A DNA stretch of 8,750 nt from Candidatus Zixiibacteriota bacterium. GTDB lineage: Bacteria; Zixibacteria; MSB-5A5; GN15; FEB-12. This document shows, piece after piece, positions 1 to 6,253 of this stretch. The first letter of the stretch is position 1, and every line of letters starts with the position of its first letter. Where the stretch lies: the NCBI GenBank assembly GCA_029932795.1, contig JAOZPL010000071.1, positions 1 to 8,750 of the forward strand. The letters are read 5' to 3'. The notes below the pieces were generated by a model that saw nothing but the letters and a program-made list of their open reading frames with translations, made no database searches and was not told where the DNA came from. The position numbers were made by a program, and so were the translations under genes.

Positions 1-189
1 TTCTATTTTGAGGTAACTTGCCCAATATGTGGCTATGCAAAATGGACTGAAGAGAAAGTACCCAGTGATGCCGATGTGGAGTTGGCAAAAAATGAACTGG
101 CTGAAATGGATGTTGAAGAAAGAGAGAAAGCAACGGAGCTCTTCTATGAAGACAGTATTTCCCTTATTGTGCGCCAAGAAAGGAAATAA
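1..189 (+). CDS. C-terminal fragment of an unknown CPxCG-motif protein
   Basis: An open frame runs from base 1 to a TAA at 187-189, giving the last 62 residues of a protein that starts upstream of the window. The visible part contains one zinc-knuckle-like motif, CPICGY, at fragment residues 8-13. A long acidic, charged, probably helical tail rich in Glu, Lys and Ala follows, ending in VRQERK. A single CxxC is half of a usual zinc ribbon, so the partner cysteines would have to lie upstream. The stretch is visibly more A/T-rich than the genes after it. Nothing ties it to the methylmalonyl operon, from which it is separated by about 100 bp and an inverted repeat. I do not recognise the family. 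The reading frame is likely correct because the peptide is protein-like and the other frames are not. Confidence 0.55.
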   Translation, partial: FYFEVTCPICGYAKWTEEKVPSDADVELAKNELAEMDVEEREKATELFYEDSISLIVRQERK

Positions 190-194
190 TCTTT

Positions 195-257
195 GTAGGG
201 CAGGTGCCCTGCGCGCCTGCCTCATTAAATGGCAGGATCACAGGGATCCTGCCCTAC
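195..257. repeat. GC-rich nested inverted repeat, candidate dispersed palindromic element
   Basis: The outer arms GTAGGGCAGG (195-204) and CCTGCCCTAC (248-257) are exact reverse complements over 10 bp. Two further stems sit inside: GCAGG (200-204) with CCTGC (208-212), and GGCAGGAT (231-238) with ATCCTGCC (246-253) around a 7-base loop. The core motif GGCAGG/CCTGCC therefore occurs several times, allowing alternative cruciform or hairpin folds. There is no T-run after the 3' arm, so it is not a classical intrinsic terminator, although it lies between two genes and could attenuate read-through. The form resembles REP/MITE-like intergenic repeats. Only one copy is visible in this window, so dispersal is inferred. 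Confidence 0.6.
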
Positions 258-291
258 TTTGAAGAACCGATAGAAACGACGTTGAAGCCTG

Positions 292-1824
292 ATGTCTCAT
301 AAAATCAACAAAATCCTCATCGCCAACCGGGGCGAGATTGCCGTTCGGGTGATGCGGGCCTGCCGCGACCTGGGGATTACCTCGGTGGGGGTCTATTCCG
401 AATGTGACAAAACCGCTTACCATGTCCGCATGTCTGACGAAGCAGTGTATATTGGCAACTCACCATCAACAGAAAGCTACCTTGTTCAGGACAATATAAT
501 TCGCGCTGCAAAAGAGACGCAGGCGGATGCTATTCATCCCGGTTATGGTTTTCTGGCTGAGAATCCGGAGTTTGCCCAGCGGTGCCTTGACGAGGGGTTG
601 ATTTTCATTGGCCCGAGTCCTGAAACCATTCGTTTACTGGGGGACAAACTTCAGGCCAGGGCGCTGGCGCTCAAAGCAGGTCTGTCAGTCATACCGGGAA
701 CGGATCTTGACGGCCGTGATTCCAAAGCTGCGCTGCAGCTGGTGCGCGACATCGGCTTTCCCATTCTCGTCAAAGCGGCTGCCGGTGGCGGCGGCAAGGG
801 GATGCGGGTGGTTGAATCGGAGGCGTTGTTCGCCGAGGCGCTCGCCTCGGCCAGCAGCGAGGCTGCCTCTTCGTTCGGTGACGGTCGCGTTTTTGTTGAA
901 CGTTATCTGAAGCGGCCGAGACATATTGAGATTCAAACCCTTCGCGATCAACATGGCAACTGTGTGTACCTTGGGGAGCGGGAGTGTTCTATTCAACGAC
1001 GGCATCAAAAAGTGATAGAAGAAACACCATCACCGGTTGTGAGCCCGGAACTCCGTAAGCGTATGGGGGAGGCAGCGGTGAATATAGTGCGGATGTCCGG
1101 TTATGTAGGTGCCGGTACGGTGGAGTTCCTGGTTGAAAAAGATGGTTCCTTCTATTTCCTGGAAGTCAACACCCGGCTTCAGGTGGAGCACCCCATCACC
1201 GAGATGGTGAGCGGACTTGATCTGGTGAAAGAGCAAATCAGCATCGCTGAGGGGAAGAAGCTGACTATCCGACAGGAAGATGTTGCTCTCCGAGGGCATG
1301 CTATTGAGTGCCGTATCTATGCGGAAGACCCTTCGGAAGGTTTCGTCCCTTCGACGGGCAGACTCAAAAACTATCGGCCGCCGTCGGGGCCGGGTGTGCG
1401 AGTTGACTCCGGCGTCGTCATCTTCTCTGAGATACCGATTTACTATGACCCGATCATCGCTAAGTTGGTGGTCTGGGGACAGGATCGTCCTGAAGCCATC
1501 AGCCGGGCCAGGCGGGCGCTCGAGGAGTTCCGCTTATCCGGCGTCAAAACGACCATCGGCTTCCACCGTGTTATCATGGATAACAAGAAGTTCCTTGACG
1601 GTGATCTCTCGACCAGATTTCTGGAAGAGGAATTCCCCGATAATAACTACCAGCTCTTCAGCGACGATCTCGTTGAAAGGGCAGCCATTGCCGCGGCGCT
1701 GGATACTTTCGTCAAAGAGCGGAAGATCACTCTTGGCAACGGCAGGCGGTCCCGGTCAACTGGTTCGAGCTGGACTACTTTCCATCGCAGGAATAACCTC
1801 AGAAGCTTCGGGGGTAGCCGCTGA
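292..1824 (+). CDS. accC: Biotin carboxylase subunit (AccC/PccA-type)
   Basis: ATP-dependent carboxylation of the biotin on a carrier protein, the first half-reaction of an acyl-CoA carboxylase. The 510-residue protein has the expected order. The N-terminal domain begins KILIANRGEIAVR. HPGYGFLAEN is at 82-91, the ATP-grasp glycine loop GGGGKGMR at 165-172 after Lys161, ERECSIQRRHQK at 229-240, and the catalytic EVNTRLQVEHP at 291-301. It is about 60 residues longer than E. coli AccC, with the extension at the C terminus, as in PycA/PccA-like chains. It has no fused biotinyl domain. The TGA overlaps the next ATG (TGATG at 1822-1826), indicating translational coupling to the carrier gene. Given the mutase and epimerase downstream, the likely substrate of the complex is propionyl-CoA, but acetyl-CoA or pyruvate cannot be excluded from this chain alone. 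The Shine-Dalgarno before ATG 292 is weak; the start is chosen from the canonical N terminus. Confidence 0.95.
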   Translation: MSHKINKILIANRGEIAVRVMRACRDLGITSVGVYSECDKTAYHVRMSDEAVYIGNSPSTESYLVQDNIIRAAKETQADAIHPGYGFLAENPEFAQRCLDEGLIFIGPSPETIRLLGDKLQARALALKAGLSVIPGTDLDGRDSKAALQLVRDIGFPILVKAAAGGGGKGMRVVESEALFAEALASASSEAASSFGDGRVFVERYLKRPRHIEIQTLRDQHGNCVYLGERECSIQRRHQKVIEETPSPVVSPELRKRMGEAAVNIVRMSGYVGAGTVEFLVEKDGSFYFLEVNTRLQVEHPITEMVSGLDLVKEQISIAEGKKLTIRQEDVALRGHAIECRIYAEDPSEGFVPSTGRLKNYRPPSGPGVRVDSGVVIFSEIPIYYDPIIAKLVVWGQDRPEAISRARRALEEFRLSGVKTTIGFHRVIMDNKKFLDGDLSTRFLEEEFPDNNYQLFSDDLVERAAIAAALDTFVKERKITLGNGRRSRSTGSSWTTFHRRNNLRSFGGSR

Positions 1825-2333
1825 TGCCTCGTTATCACGTTGTGGTGGACGGCAAGGAGTTTGACGTTGAGGTGAACTACCGCTCGGGGCAGTACGAGGT
1901 ATCTGTGAACGGTCGACCGCTTCGTGTCCAGAGTCATCGCCTGGGGGAGAGCCGTTCACTCCTGCTGGTGGACAACCAGTCTCTGGAGGTTGATGTTCGA
2001 ATAAATGGCGACGGTGGCAAGATTGTTTTTATGAAGGGGATGGAGATGTCGGTTTCGGTCGAAGATTACAATCTCGCGCAGCTTCGCAAGATCGCCGGTA
2101 TACATTCCGGCCCGTTGGTTGAAGCCACGTTTAGAGCTCCTATGCCCGGTCTGGTTATTGATGTCCGGGTTCAGCCGGGCCAGAAGGTCAAAAGGGGAGA
2201 ACCGCTGCTGGTGATTGAAGCGATGAAGATGGAGAACATCATCAAAGCCAAAGGTGATGCCATCGTCAAGGCGACCCACGTGAGGGGCGGTCAGTCGGTG
2301 GAAAAAGGGGACGTCCTTCTGGAGTTTGAGTAG
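1824..2333 (+). CDS. Biotin carboxyl carrier protein with PCC-type linker domain
   Basis: Carries the covalent biotin that shuttles CO2 between biotin carboxylase and a carboxyltransferase. The C-terminal biotinyl domain (about residues 102-169) begins FRAPMPGLV and contains the biotinylation motif EAMKMEN with Lys135 as the acceptor. It ends in a typical strand, VLLEFE. Residues 1-95 form a beta-rich region with repeats of the type VxVDGxxxxVxV. This resembles the BT linker domain between the biotin carboxylase and carrier in propionyl-CoA carboxylase alpha chains. With the preceding gene, it therefore looks like a PCC-alpha chain split into two polypeptides. That reading is inference from sequence resemblance. 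Start ATG 1824 overlaps the accC stop by one base, and the TAG at 2331-2333 directly abuts the next ATG. Confidence 0.92.
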   Translation: MPRYHVVVDGKEFDVEVNYRSGQYEVSVNGRPLRVQSHRLGESRSLLLVDNQSLEVDVRINGDGGKIVFMKGMEMSVSVEDYNLAQLRKIAGIHSGPLVEATFRAPMPGLVIDVRVQPGQKVKRGEPLLVIEAMKMENIIKAKGDAIVKATHVRGGQSVEKGDVLLEFE

Positions 2334-3911
2334 ATGTCAGATAACAGCAGAAAGACCACCTCCGGAATTGAAATACCGGTCGTGGTTCCGCGTGGCGATG
2401 CTTCGGTAGACGATAGCAAGATCGGCGACCCTGGAAAATACCCATTCACAAGAGGGGTGTACCCCGACATGTATCGGGGGCGGTTGTGGACTATGCGCCA
2501 GTACGCCGGTTTTGGCACCGCTCAGGAGACGAACAGACGCTTCCGGTATCTGCTGGAGCGTGGACAGACCGGTCTGTCGGTGGCGTTCGATCTGGCCACA
2601 CAGATCGGGTATGACTCCGATCACCCGATGGCCAGAGGTGAAGTGGGCCGGACCGGCGTGGCGATCGACTCCCTGCGTGATATGGAAGTGCTGTTCGACA
2701 GTATTCCCCTGGATAGAGTCTCCACCTCGATGACGATCAACGCCACGGCTGTAATCCTGCTGGCCATGTATATCGCGGTCGGTAAAAAGCAGGGCGTGGC
2801 GCCATCGCAGCTCACCGGCACCGTGCAAAACGACATTCTCAAGGAGTTCATCGCACGCGGGACATACATTTTCCCGCCGCAGCCGTCAATGCGAATTATC
2901 ACTGACATTTTTGCTTACGCCGCAGAACAGCTTCCCCGCTACAACACCATATCCATCTCCGGCTATCATATCCGTGAGGCGGGTGCCACCGCCGCGCAGG
3001 AGGTGGCTTTCACGCTTTCGAACGCCATTGCCTATGCGCAGGCGGCCCTGTCAGCCGGACTGGCGATTGATGAATTCGCACCCCGGCTATCTTTTTTCTT
3101 TGCCTGTCATAACGACCTGTTTGAGGAGGTGTCCAAGTTCCGGGCGGCACGCCGAATATGGTCCCGGATTGTGAAAGAGCGGTTCCACGCGGGCGACGAG
3201 CGCTCGATGCTGTTACGGTTTCATACCCAGACCGGCGGCTCGACCCTGACCGCCCAGCAGCCTGAAAACAATATCATACGGACTACCGTGCAGGCGCTGT
3301 CGGCAGCGCTTGGCGGGACACAATCGCTGCACACGAACGCTTTCGATGAGGCCCTGGGGCTGCCGACGGAAAAATCGGCGGAAGTAGCGCTTCGGACGCA
3401 ACAGATTCTGGCGCATGAGTCCGGGATTACCAACACTGTCGATCCATTGGCCGGTTCGTATTATATAGAGTACCTGACGGATCAAATGGAGGCGAAGGTA
3501 CTTGAGATAATGGACAGCATTGAGGAGATGGGTGGCTCCGTTCGCTGTGTTGAGACCGGCTATTTCGGAGAGGCGATTGCAAAATCAGCCTACGCTTATC
3601 AGAAGGAAATCGAGTCGGAGAAGAGAATAGTCGTTGGAGTGAACAAGTATCAGTCGGAGTCAGCCGGGATTCCCTCGATTTTGAAGGTTGACCCGGAACT
3701 GGAGACAAAGCAGATTACAGCGTTGCAAAAGCTGCGTGTCGAGCGGGACAACAAGAGGGTCGCTGATGCCCTCGCGGCGCTTAGAGATGCGGCGCTAAAG
3801 GATGACAATCTCGTTCGTCCGGTGCTGGAGGCGGTAGAGAACTATGCGACTACAGGAGAGATTTCGGATGTTTTTCGGGATGTATGGGGTGAGTATCGGG
3901 CACAAGGCTAA
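2334..3911 (+). CDS. mcmA1: Methylmalonyl-CoA mutase, catalytic (large) chain of split type
   Basis: Adenosylcobalamin-dependent interconversion of (R)-methylmalonyl-CoA and succinyl-CoA. The 525 residues cover only the substrate-binding TIM-barrel half. Conserved blocks include PFTRGVYPDMY (37-47), TMRQYAGFG (53-61), GLSVAFDLATQ (80-90), TGTVQNDILKEF (161-172), PPQPSMR (181-187) and SISGYHIREAG (207-217). Tyr57 and Arg175 correspond to Tyr89 and Arg207 of the Propionibacterium enzyme, and His212 to His244. This Tyr/Arg pair favours methylmalonyl-CoA over isobutyryl-CoA (Phe/Gln) or 2-hydroxyisobutyryl-CoA (Ile) substrates. The C-terminal B12-binding domain with its DxHxxG motif is absent; the protein stops at ISDVFRDVWGEYRAQG, where the domain would follow. 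A separate small chain is therefore needed, and none is in the window. GGAG at 2321-2324 lies 9 bases before the ATG. Confidence 0.95.
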   Translation: MSDNSRKTTSGIEIPVVVPRGDASVDDSKIGDPGKYPFTRGVYPDMYRGRLWTMRQYAGFGTAQETNRRFRYLLERGQTGLSVAFDLATQIGYDSDHPMARGEVGRTGVAIDSLRDMEVLFDSIPLDRVSTSMTINATAVILLAMYIAVGKKQGVAPSQLTGTVQNDILKEFIARGTYIFPPQPSMRIITDIFAYAAEQLPRYNTISISGYHIREAGATAAQEVAFTLSNAIAYAQAALSAGLAIDEFAPRLSFFFACHNDLFEEVSKFRAARRIWSRIVKERFHAGDERSMLLRFHTQTGGSTLTAQQPENNIIRTTVQALSAALGGTQSLHTNAFDEALGLPTEKSAEVALRTQQILAHESGITNTVDPLAGSYYIEYLTDQMEAKVLEIMDSIEEMGGSVRCVETGYFGEAIAKSAYAYQKEIESEKRIVVGVNKYQSESAGIPSILKVDPELETKQITALQKLRVERDNKRVADALAALRDAALKDDNLVRPVLEAVENYATTGEISDVFRDVWGEYRAQG

Positions 3912-4431
3912 GGCATCTGCTGTCACGTTGGTGATGGTCGCTGCCCTGATGGCGGCGATAGGTTGCGGGGGGGAATCTCAGAAGGTGGAAACCGCCTCAG
4001 TATCAGATTCAACCGATATAAAATTGATACAAGAGATGTTTATGGAAGCGGCGAATCGCTGGCATTACGGCGATAAGGCAGTGCTGTATGACCTCGAGTT
4101 CGAATACGTTCAGGACAAGTACACGTATGATGAGTATCTTGACTTTGGCCAGATCAAGTATCTGGAAGCGGATTCGCTCGTAGCAATTGTGGTCAAGGAC
4201 GTTACGCTTTTTGACCGGGACTCGGCCCACGTGATGGCCGATGCGGTATTTGTCGGGCCCAGCGGGGATACATCGCATTTCCTTGACGAAAATCCATATC
4301 ACCTGTATTTCCATCGCGGGCGATGGATACATCCCTCTGTCGGATCCATTGATCTGCAACTGGAATATGAGGAAGTCCAGCGGGTGGCGGATTCCGCCGC
4401 GGCTGCAGAGGCCATGCTGGAAGATTTATAG
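3868..4431 (+). CDS. Unknown lipoprotein inside the methylmalonyl-CoA operon
   Basis: A 187-residue predicted lipoprotein of unrecognised family. A short basic HKAK segment is followed by a hydrophobic stretch (residues 16-31) and the lipobox-like AAIGC, with Cys33 as the lipidation site, then GGES. This implies export and anchoring to a membrane. The mature part is acidic and aromatic-rich, for example YDLEFEYVQDKYTYDEY, and ends in an Ala/Glu-rich helix. Its single small alpha+beta domain, with a helix followed by strands VAIVVKDVTLF and SAHVMADAVFV, could be NTF2-like, but that is a guess. Start ATG 3868 is preferred because AGGAG (3854-3858) lies 9 bases upstream. A longer frame from 3844 is possible but has no better site. 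The gene overlaps the mutase by 44 bp and ends 4 bp before the epimerase, so it is co-transcribed and probably co-translated with cytosolic enzymes. A functional link is not evident. Confidence 0.8.
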   Translation: MFFGMYGVSIGHKAKASAVTLVMVAALMAAIGCGGESQKVETASVSDSTDIKLIQEMFMEAANRWHYGDKAVLYDLEFEYVQDKYTYDEYLDFGQIKYLEADSLVAIVVKDVTLFDRDSAHVMADAVFVGPSGDTSHFLDENPYHLYFHRGRWIHPSVGSIDLQLEYEEVQRVADSAAAAEAMLEDL

Positions 4432-4435
4432 TCTG

Positions 4436-4864
4436 ATGGATAAATCTCTGATCTCGCATGTGGGTATCGCGGTCGCTGACCTGGAGACCGGCATTGCCCG
4501 GTATGAGTTGCTGATCGGTCGGAAGCCGTTGCTGGTGAGAGAGGTCGCTGAGCAGAGGGTGAAAGTAGCGATTTTTGCCGCTGGCGGTTCTACCGGAAAA
4601 GAATTCGGCGGCAGGATAGAGTTGGTGGCGGCCACCGATCCACTCAGTCCGGTCAACCGCTTCATAGAAAAAAGGGGTGAGGGGCTGCATCATATCTGCA
4701 TCCATGTTGACGATATCGTGGAAAAACTGTCCGAACTGAAGAAGGCCGGGGTGCAACTGATTGACGAGACACCCCGTATAGGAGCGGAAGGGCGAAAGGT
4801 GGCGTTTGTTCACCCTCAGGGTATGAACGGCGTGCTGATTGAGCTGGAAGAAGGCTCTGGCTGA
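4436..4864 (+). CDS. mce: Methylmalonyl-CoA epimerase
   Basis: Interconverts (S)- and (R)-methylmalonyl-CoA, connecting the carboxylase product with the mutase substrate. The 142-residue protein belongs to the vicinal-oxygen-chelate (glyoxalase) fold, with two beta-alpha-beta-beta-beta modules. Module one opens with SLISHVGIAVADLE, where His8 is a metal ligand. Glu62 in RIELV, a His in GLHHICIHV (85/86) and Glu136 in VLIELEE complete the metal/catalytic set expected from family alignments. RIGAEGRKVAFVHP (114-127) is also characteristic. Its length is normal for bacterial epimerases. The ATG at 4436 is chosen because the family N terminus starts here. The longer upstream frame overlaps the lipoprotein gene and is not family-like. 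GGAAG at 4419-4423 is a plausible but distant ribosome site, and the 4-bp gap suggests coupling to the lipoprotein gene. Confidence 0.94.
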   Translation: MDKSLISHVGIAVADLETGIARYELLIGRKPLLVREVAEQRVKVAIFAAGGSTGKEFGGRIELVAATDPLSPVNRFIEKRGEGLHHICIHVDDIVEKLSELKKAGVQLIDETPRIGAEGRKVAFVHPQGMNGVLIELEEGSG

Positions 4865-4873
4865 CGAAAGAAG

Positions 4874-5656
4874 TCAGGATACGTTATCGTTCCCAACATG
4901 CCGAAACCGTCTGGGCTCCCCACATTGTCCACAACTTTTATGTTCACTGCGATTTAACTGTCCGCAATCGCACCGCCAGAAATTCGTTCCGGATGAAATA
5001 GACAGCCGGGTTTTTGATGCTCTGGTACGCTGCCGAAAAGCATAAAGCAATCCGGCTATGATTATCAGCAGCCCCACACCATACCAGTACGGACGCCGGT
5101 TTGTGAGAAAAACAGAGGCCTCCTGTGGGCCGGTATAGATAAATCCGCTTTGAATGAGTTTCAGTTCGTCAGCCACTGTCGGGTAATCCTTGGTGTCAGT
5201 TTTTGCCCATAGTGTGAACAGGAGTTGATGCCCATCCGGGTGCCGGTAAAGGATAGCGTTAAGGCGATGATACAATGGAACGTGGCTTATTGAGTCGGTT
5301 GAGATAAACTCGATCACAAAGCTGGTACGGTAGGTCTCAAAGTAGCCGGTGGAGGTCAGCAGACTGGCTTCCGGGAGCCCGAGAATAACATCATCGACAA
5401 CCTTTTCCACTGATCGCTTCAGTTCATCATTGCTGAGCACGGCGTCGACCGGTGCGATTATCGATTTGAAAATCAGCAGTTCGGCGGGAGGCTCCAAGCG
5501 GACGAGTTGGAACGGGTAATCGAGAGTGTCGTTGCCCAGGTGCCAACTGTTTAGTGATGGCAACCGGATTTCCCCGGCTAGGTTAATGAAGCCGCCGGCG
5601 ACCGAGGATCCGGTTAAGGTCAACCACAGCATGATTGGCAGGAGATAGTTCTTCAT
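4874..5656 (-). CDS. Membrane protein with periplasmic domain and C-terminal RanBP2-like zinc finger
   Basis: A 260-residue protein of unrecognised family with a clear architecture. Residues 1-20 form a signal peptide (MKNYLLPIML..., SSVA/G cleavage). Residues 21-190 form a probable periplasmic domain with mixed strands and helices. Residues 191-207 (WYGVGLLIIIAGLLYAF) are one transmembrane helix, followed by a basic RQRTRASK stop-transfer segment. The cytoplasmic tail ends in a zinc finger: W227, C229, C231, N235, C242, C245. The spacing W-x-C-x-C-x3-N-x6-C-x2-C matches RanBP2-type fingers except for one residue, rather than two or more, between the first two cysteines. The frame is open upstream to an ATG at 5770 inside the repressor gene. 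I chose ATG 5656 because it begins the signal peptide, although its ribosome site is weak. It is last in a - strand operon after a BlaI-type repressor. It could be a sensor or an envelope-stress protein, but no catalytic motif is seen. Confidence 0.8.
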   Translation of the reverse strand: MKNYLLPIMLWLTLTGSSVAGGFINLAGEIRLPSLNSWHLGNDTLDYPFQLVRLEPPAELLIFKSIIAPVDAVLSNDELKRSVEKVVDDVILGLPEASLLTSTGYFETYRTSFVIEFISTDSISHVPLYHRLNAILYRHPDGHQLLFTLWAKTDTKDYPTVADELKLIQSGFIYTGPQEASVFLTNRRPYWYGVGLLIIIAGLLYAFRQRTRASKTRLSISSGTNFWRCDCGQLNRSEHKSCGQCGEPRRFRHVGNDNVS

Positions 5657-5730
5657 TCTTCTTATCAGTAATATCGTCCAGCAAGAGGGAATGAATAAGG
5701 GCGGGAGAAGAGGCAGCGAGTCGGAAGCAG

Positions 5731-6066
5731 TCAGTTTCCGGATGCCTGGTTGAAGTTCCTGGACAAACAATCGGTGACCAGCCTGATCCGATCCTCCAGA
5801 AATGTCTTCCTGTCGATCACAGGGGAATATTCAAACGTGCGTCCCGCCTTTTCTCTTTGCAGGAGTCCCTTTTCGTTAAGGCGGCCAAGGACAGTCATCA
5901 CGGTCGTGTATGCAAGCCTGCTGTTCGGACCGAGATAGTAGAGCGCTTTTTTGACTGTCAGGCGTTGGTGTTCCCAGGCCAATTCCATCAATCTGGACTC
6001 GGTTGGCCCCAGGAAGACCGCCGTGCCGGAAGCCTCAGGGTCAAAGTAAAAACCGGCCTGTGACAT
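5731..6066 (-). CDS. BlaI/MecI/CopY-family winged-helix repressor, short form
   Basis: DNA-binding transcriptional repressor. Residues 18-82 form the winged helix: FLGPTESRLMELAWEHQRLTVKKALYYL comprises the first helices, then the diagnostic recognition-helix segment LAYTTVMTVLGRLNEKGLL (51-69), then the wing REKAGRTFEYSPV. Family members dimerise through a C-terminal helical domain of roughly 40-50 residues. Here only about 28 residues follow the wing, so the dimerisation part is shortened, while about 17 extra residues precede the fold. The ATG at 6066 follows the upstream gene's TGA after one base (TGAGATG), implying translational coupling. BlaI homologues are normally paired with a BlaR1/M56 membrane peptidase. 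Here the downstream gene is instead a non-peptidase membrane protein with a zinc finger. The natural targets are unknown; autoregulation through the palindrome upstream of 6250 is plausible. Confidence 0.88.
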   Translation of the reverse strand: MSQAGFYFDPEASGTAVFLGPTESRLMELAWEHQRLTVKKALYYLGPNSRLAYTTVMTVLGRLNEKGLLQREKAGRTFEYSPVIDRKTFLEDRIRLVTDCLSRNFNQASGN

Positions 6067-6067
6067 C

Positions 6068-6223
6068 TCAGGTTTTTCTTGACCGGCCCTTTACCATCAG
6101 GTGAATGCCCAGAACGACTATTGCTGCCGGAAAGAAATAGTCCCAGACATCGCCGTAGATGATGCCGAGGTGATCCAGCAGCAGGAGCACGCCCAGTATA
6201 ATAAGCAACATGCCAACAAACAT
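6068..6223 (-). CDS. Small two-TM protein, LiaI/LiaF-TM-like (DUF5668 type)
   Basis: A 51-residue membrane protein with two hydrophobic helices (FVGMLLIILGVLLLLDHLG and an FFPAAIVVLGIHLMV segment) joined by a short GIIYGDVWDY loop, and a basic KGRSRKT tail. The pattern ILGVLLLLDHLG...W.YFFPAAIVVLGI is typical of the small LiaI/LiaF transmembrane family, often found beside envelope-stress regulators. The frame also opens at an ATG at 6250, which would give 60 residues with an MTQTERRNY leader. I prefer ATG 6223 because AGAAGGA (6229-6235) lies 5 bases before it, and because the best promoter places transcription start at about 6247-6250. The gene is first in the operon with the BlaI-type repressor and the zinc-finger membrane protein. 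Its exact role is unknown. Confidence 0.7.
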   Translation of the reverse strand: MFVGMLLIILGVLLLLDHLGIIYGDVWDYFFPAAIVVLGIHLMVKGRSRKT

Positions 6224-6228
6224 GTAAT

Positions 6229-6235
6229 TCCTTCT
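6229..6235 (-). promoter_or_regulatory. Shine-Dalgarno site deciding the start at 6223
   Basis: On the - strand AGAAGGA stands 5 bases before ATG 6223, while no ribosome site is seen before the longer-frame ATG at 6250. Together with the promoter position, it supports the shorter protein. Confidence 0.5.
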
Positions 6236-6253
6236 CTCTGTTTGTGTCATAGA

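Noticed and set aside
1731..1796. In the -1 frame near the end of the biotin carboxylase gene, the peptide VPVNWFELDYFPSQE runs to a TAA and looks protein-like, suggesting a possible frameshift.
   Set aside because: The main frame continues to a TGA that overlaps the next ATG as TGATG, a normal coupling in this operon, and its tail (W..FHRRNNLRSF) also resembles biotin carboxylase ends. Without homologue alignment the shift is not supported.
3844..3867. Longer start for the lipoprotein at ATG 3844.
   Set aside because: AGGAG at 3854-3858 is well placed for ATG 3868, and the longer leader lengthens an already sufficient signal peptide with charged residues.
4202..4813. Long - strand open frame opposite the lipoprotein and epimerase genes.
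   Set aside because: It is antisense to two well-supported genes, has no family-like sequence, and is explained by their codon pattern.
4861..4877. Short hairpin CTGAC-N7-GTCAG containing both stop codons of the convergent genes, as a bidirectional terminator.
   Set aside because: The stem is only 5 bp and no T-run follows on either strand. The 9-bp gap between the genes leaves no room for a normal terminator, so this is likely chance.
5657..5770. Longer start of the zinc-finger membrane protein at ATG 5770, overlapping the repressor gene.
   Set aside because: It would bury a clean signal peptide behind 38 residues. The overlap frame looks like read-through of the repressor's 3' end, though the weak ribosome site at 5656 leaves some doubt.
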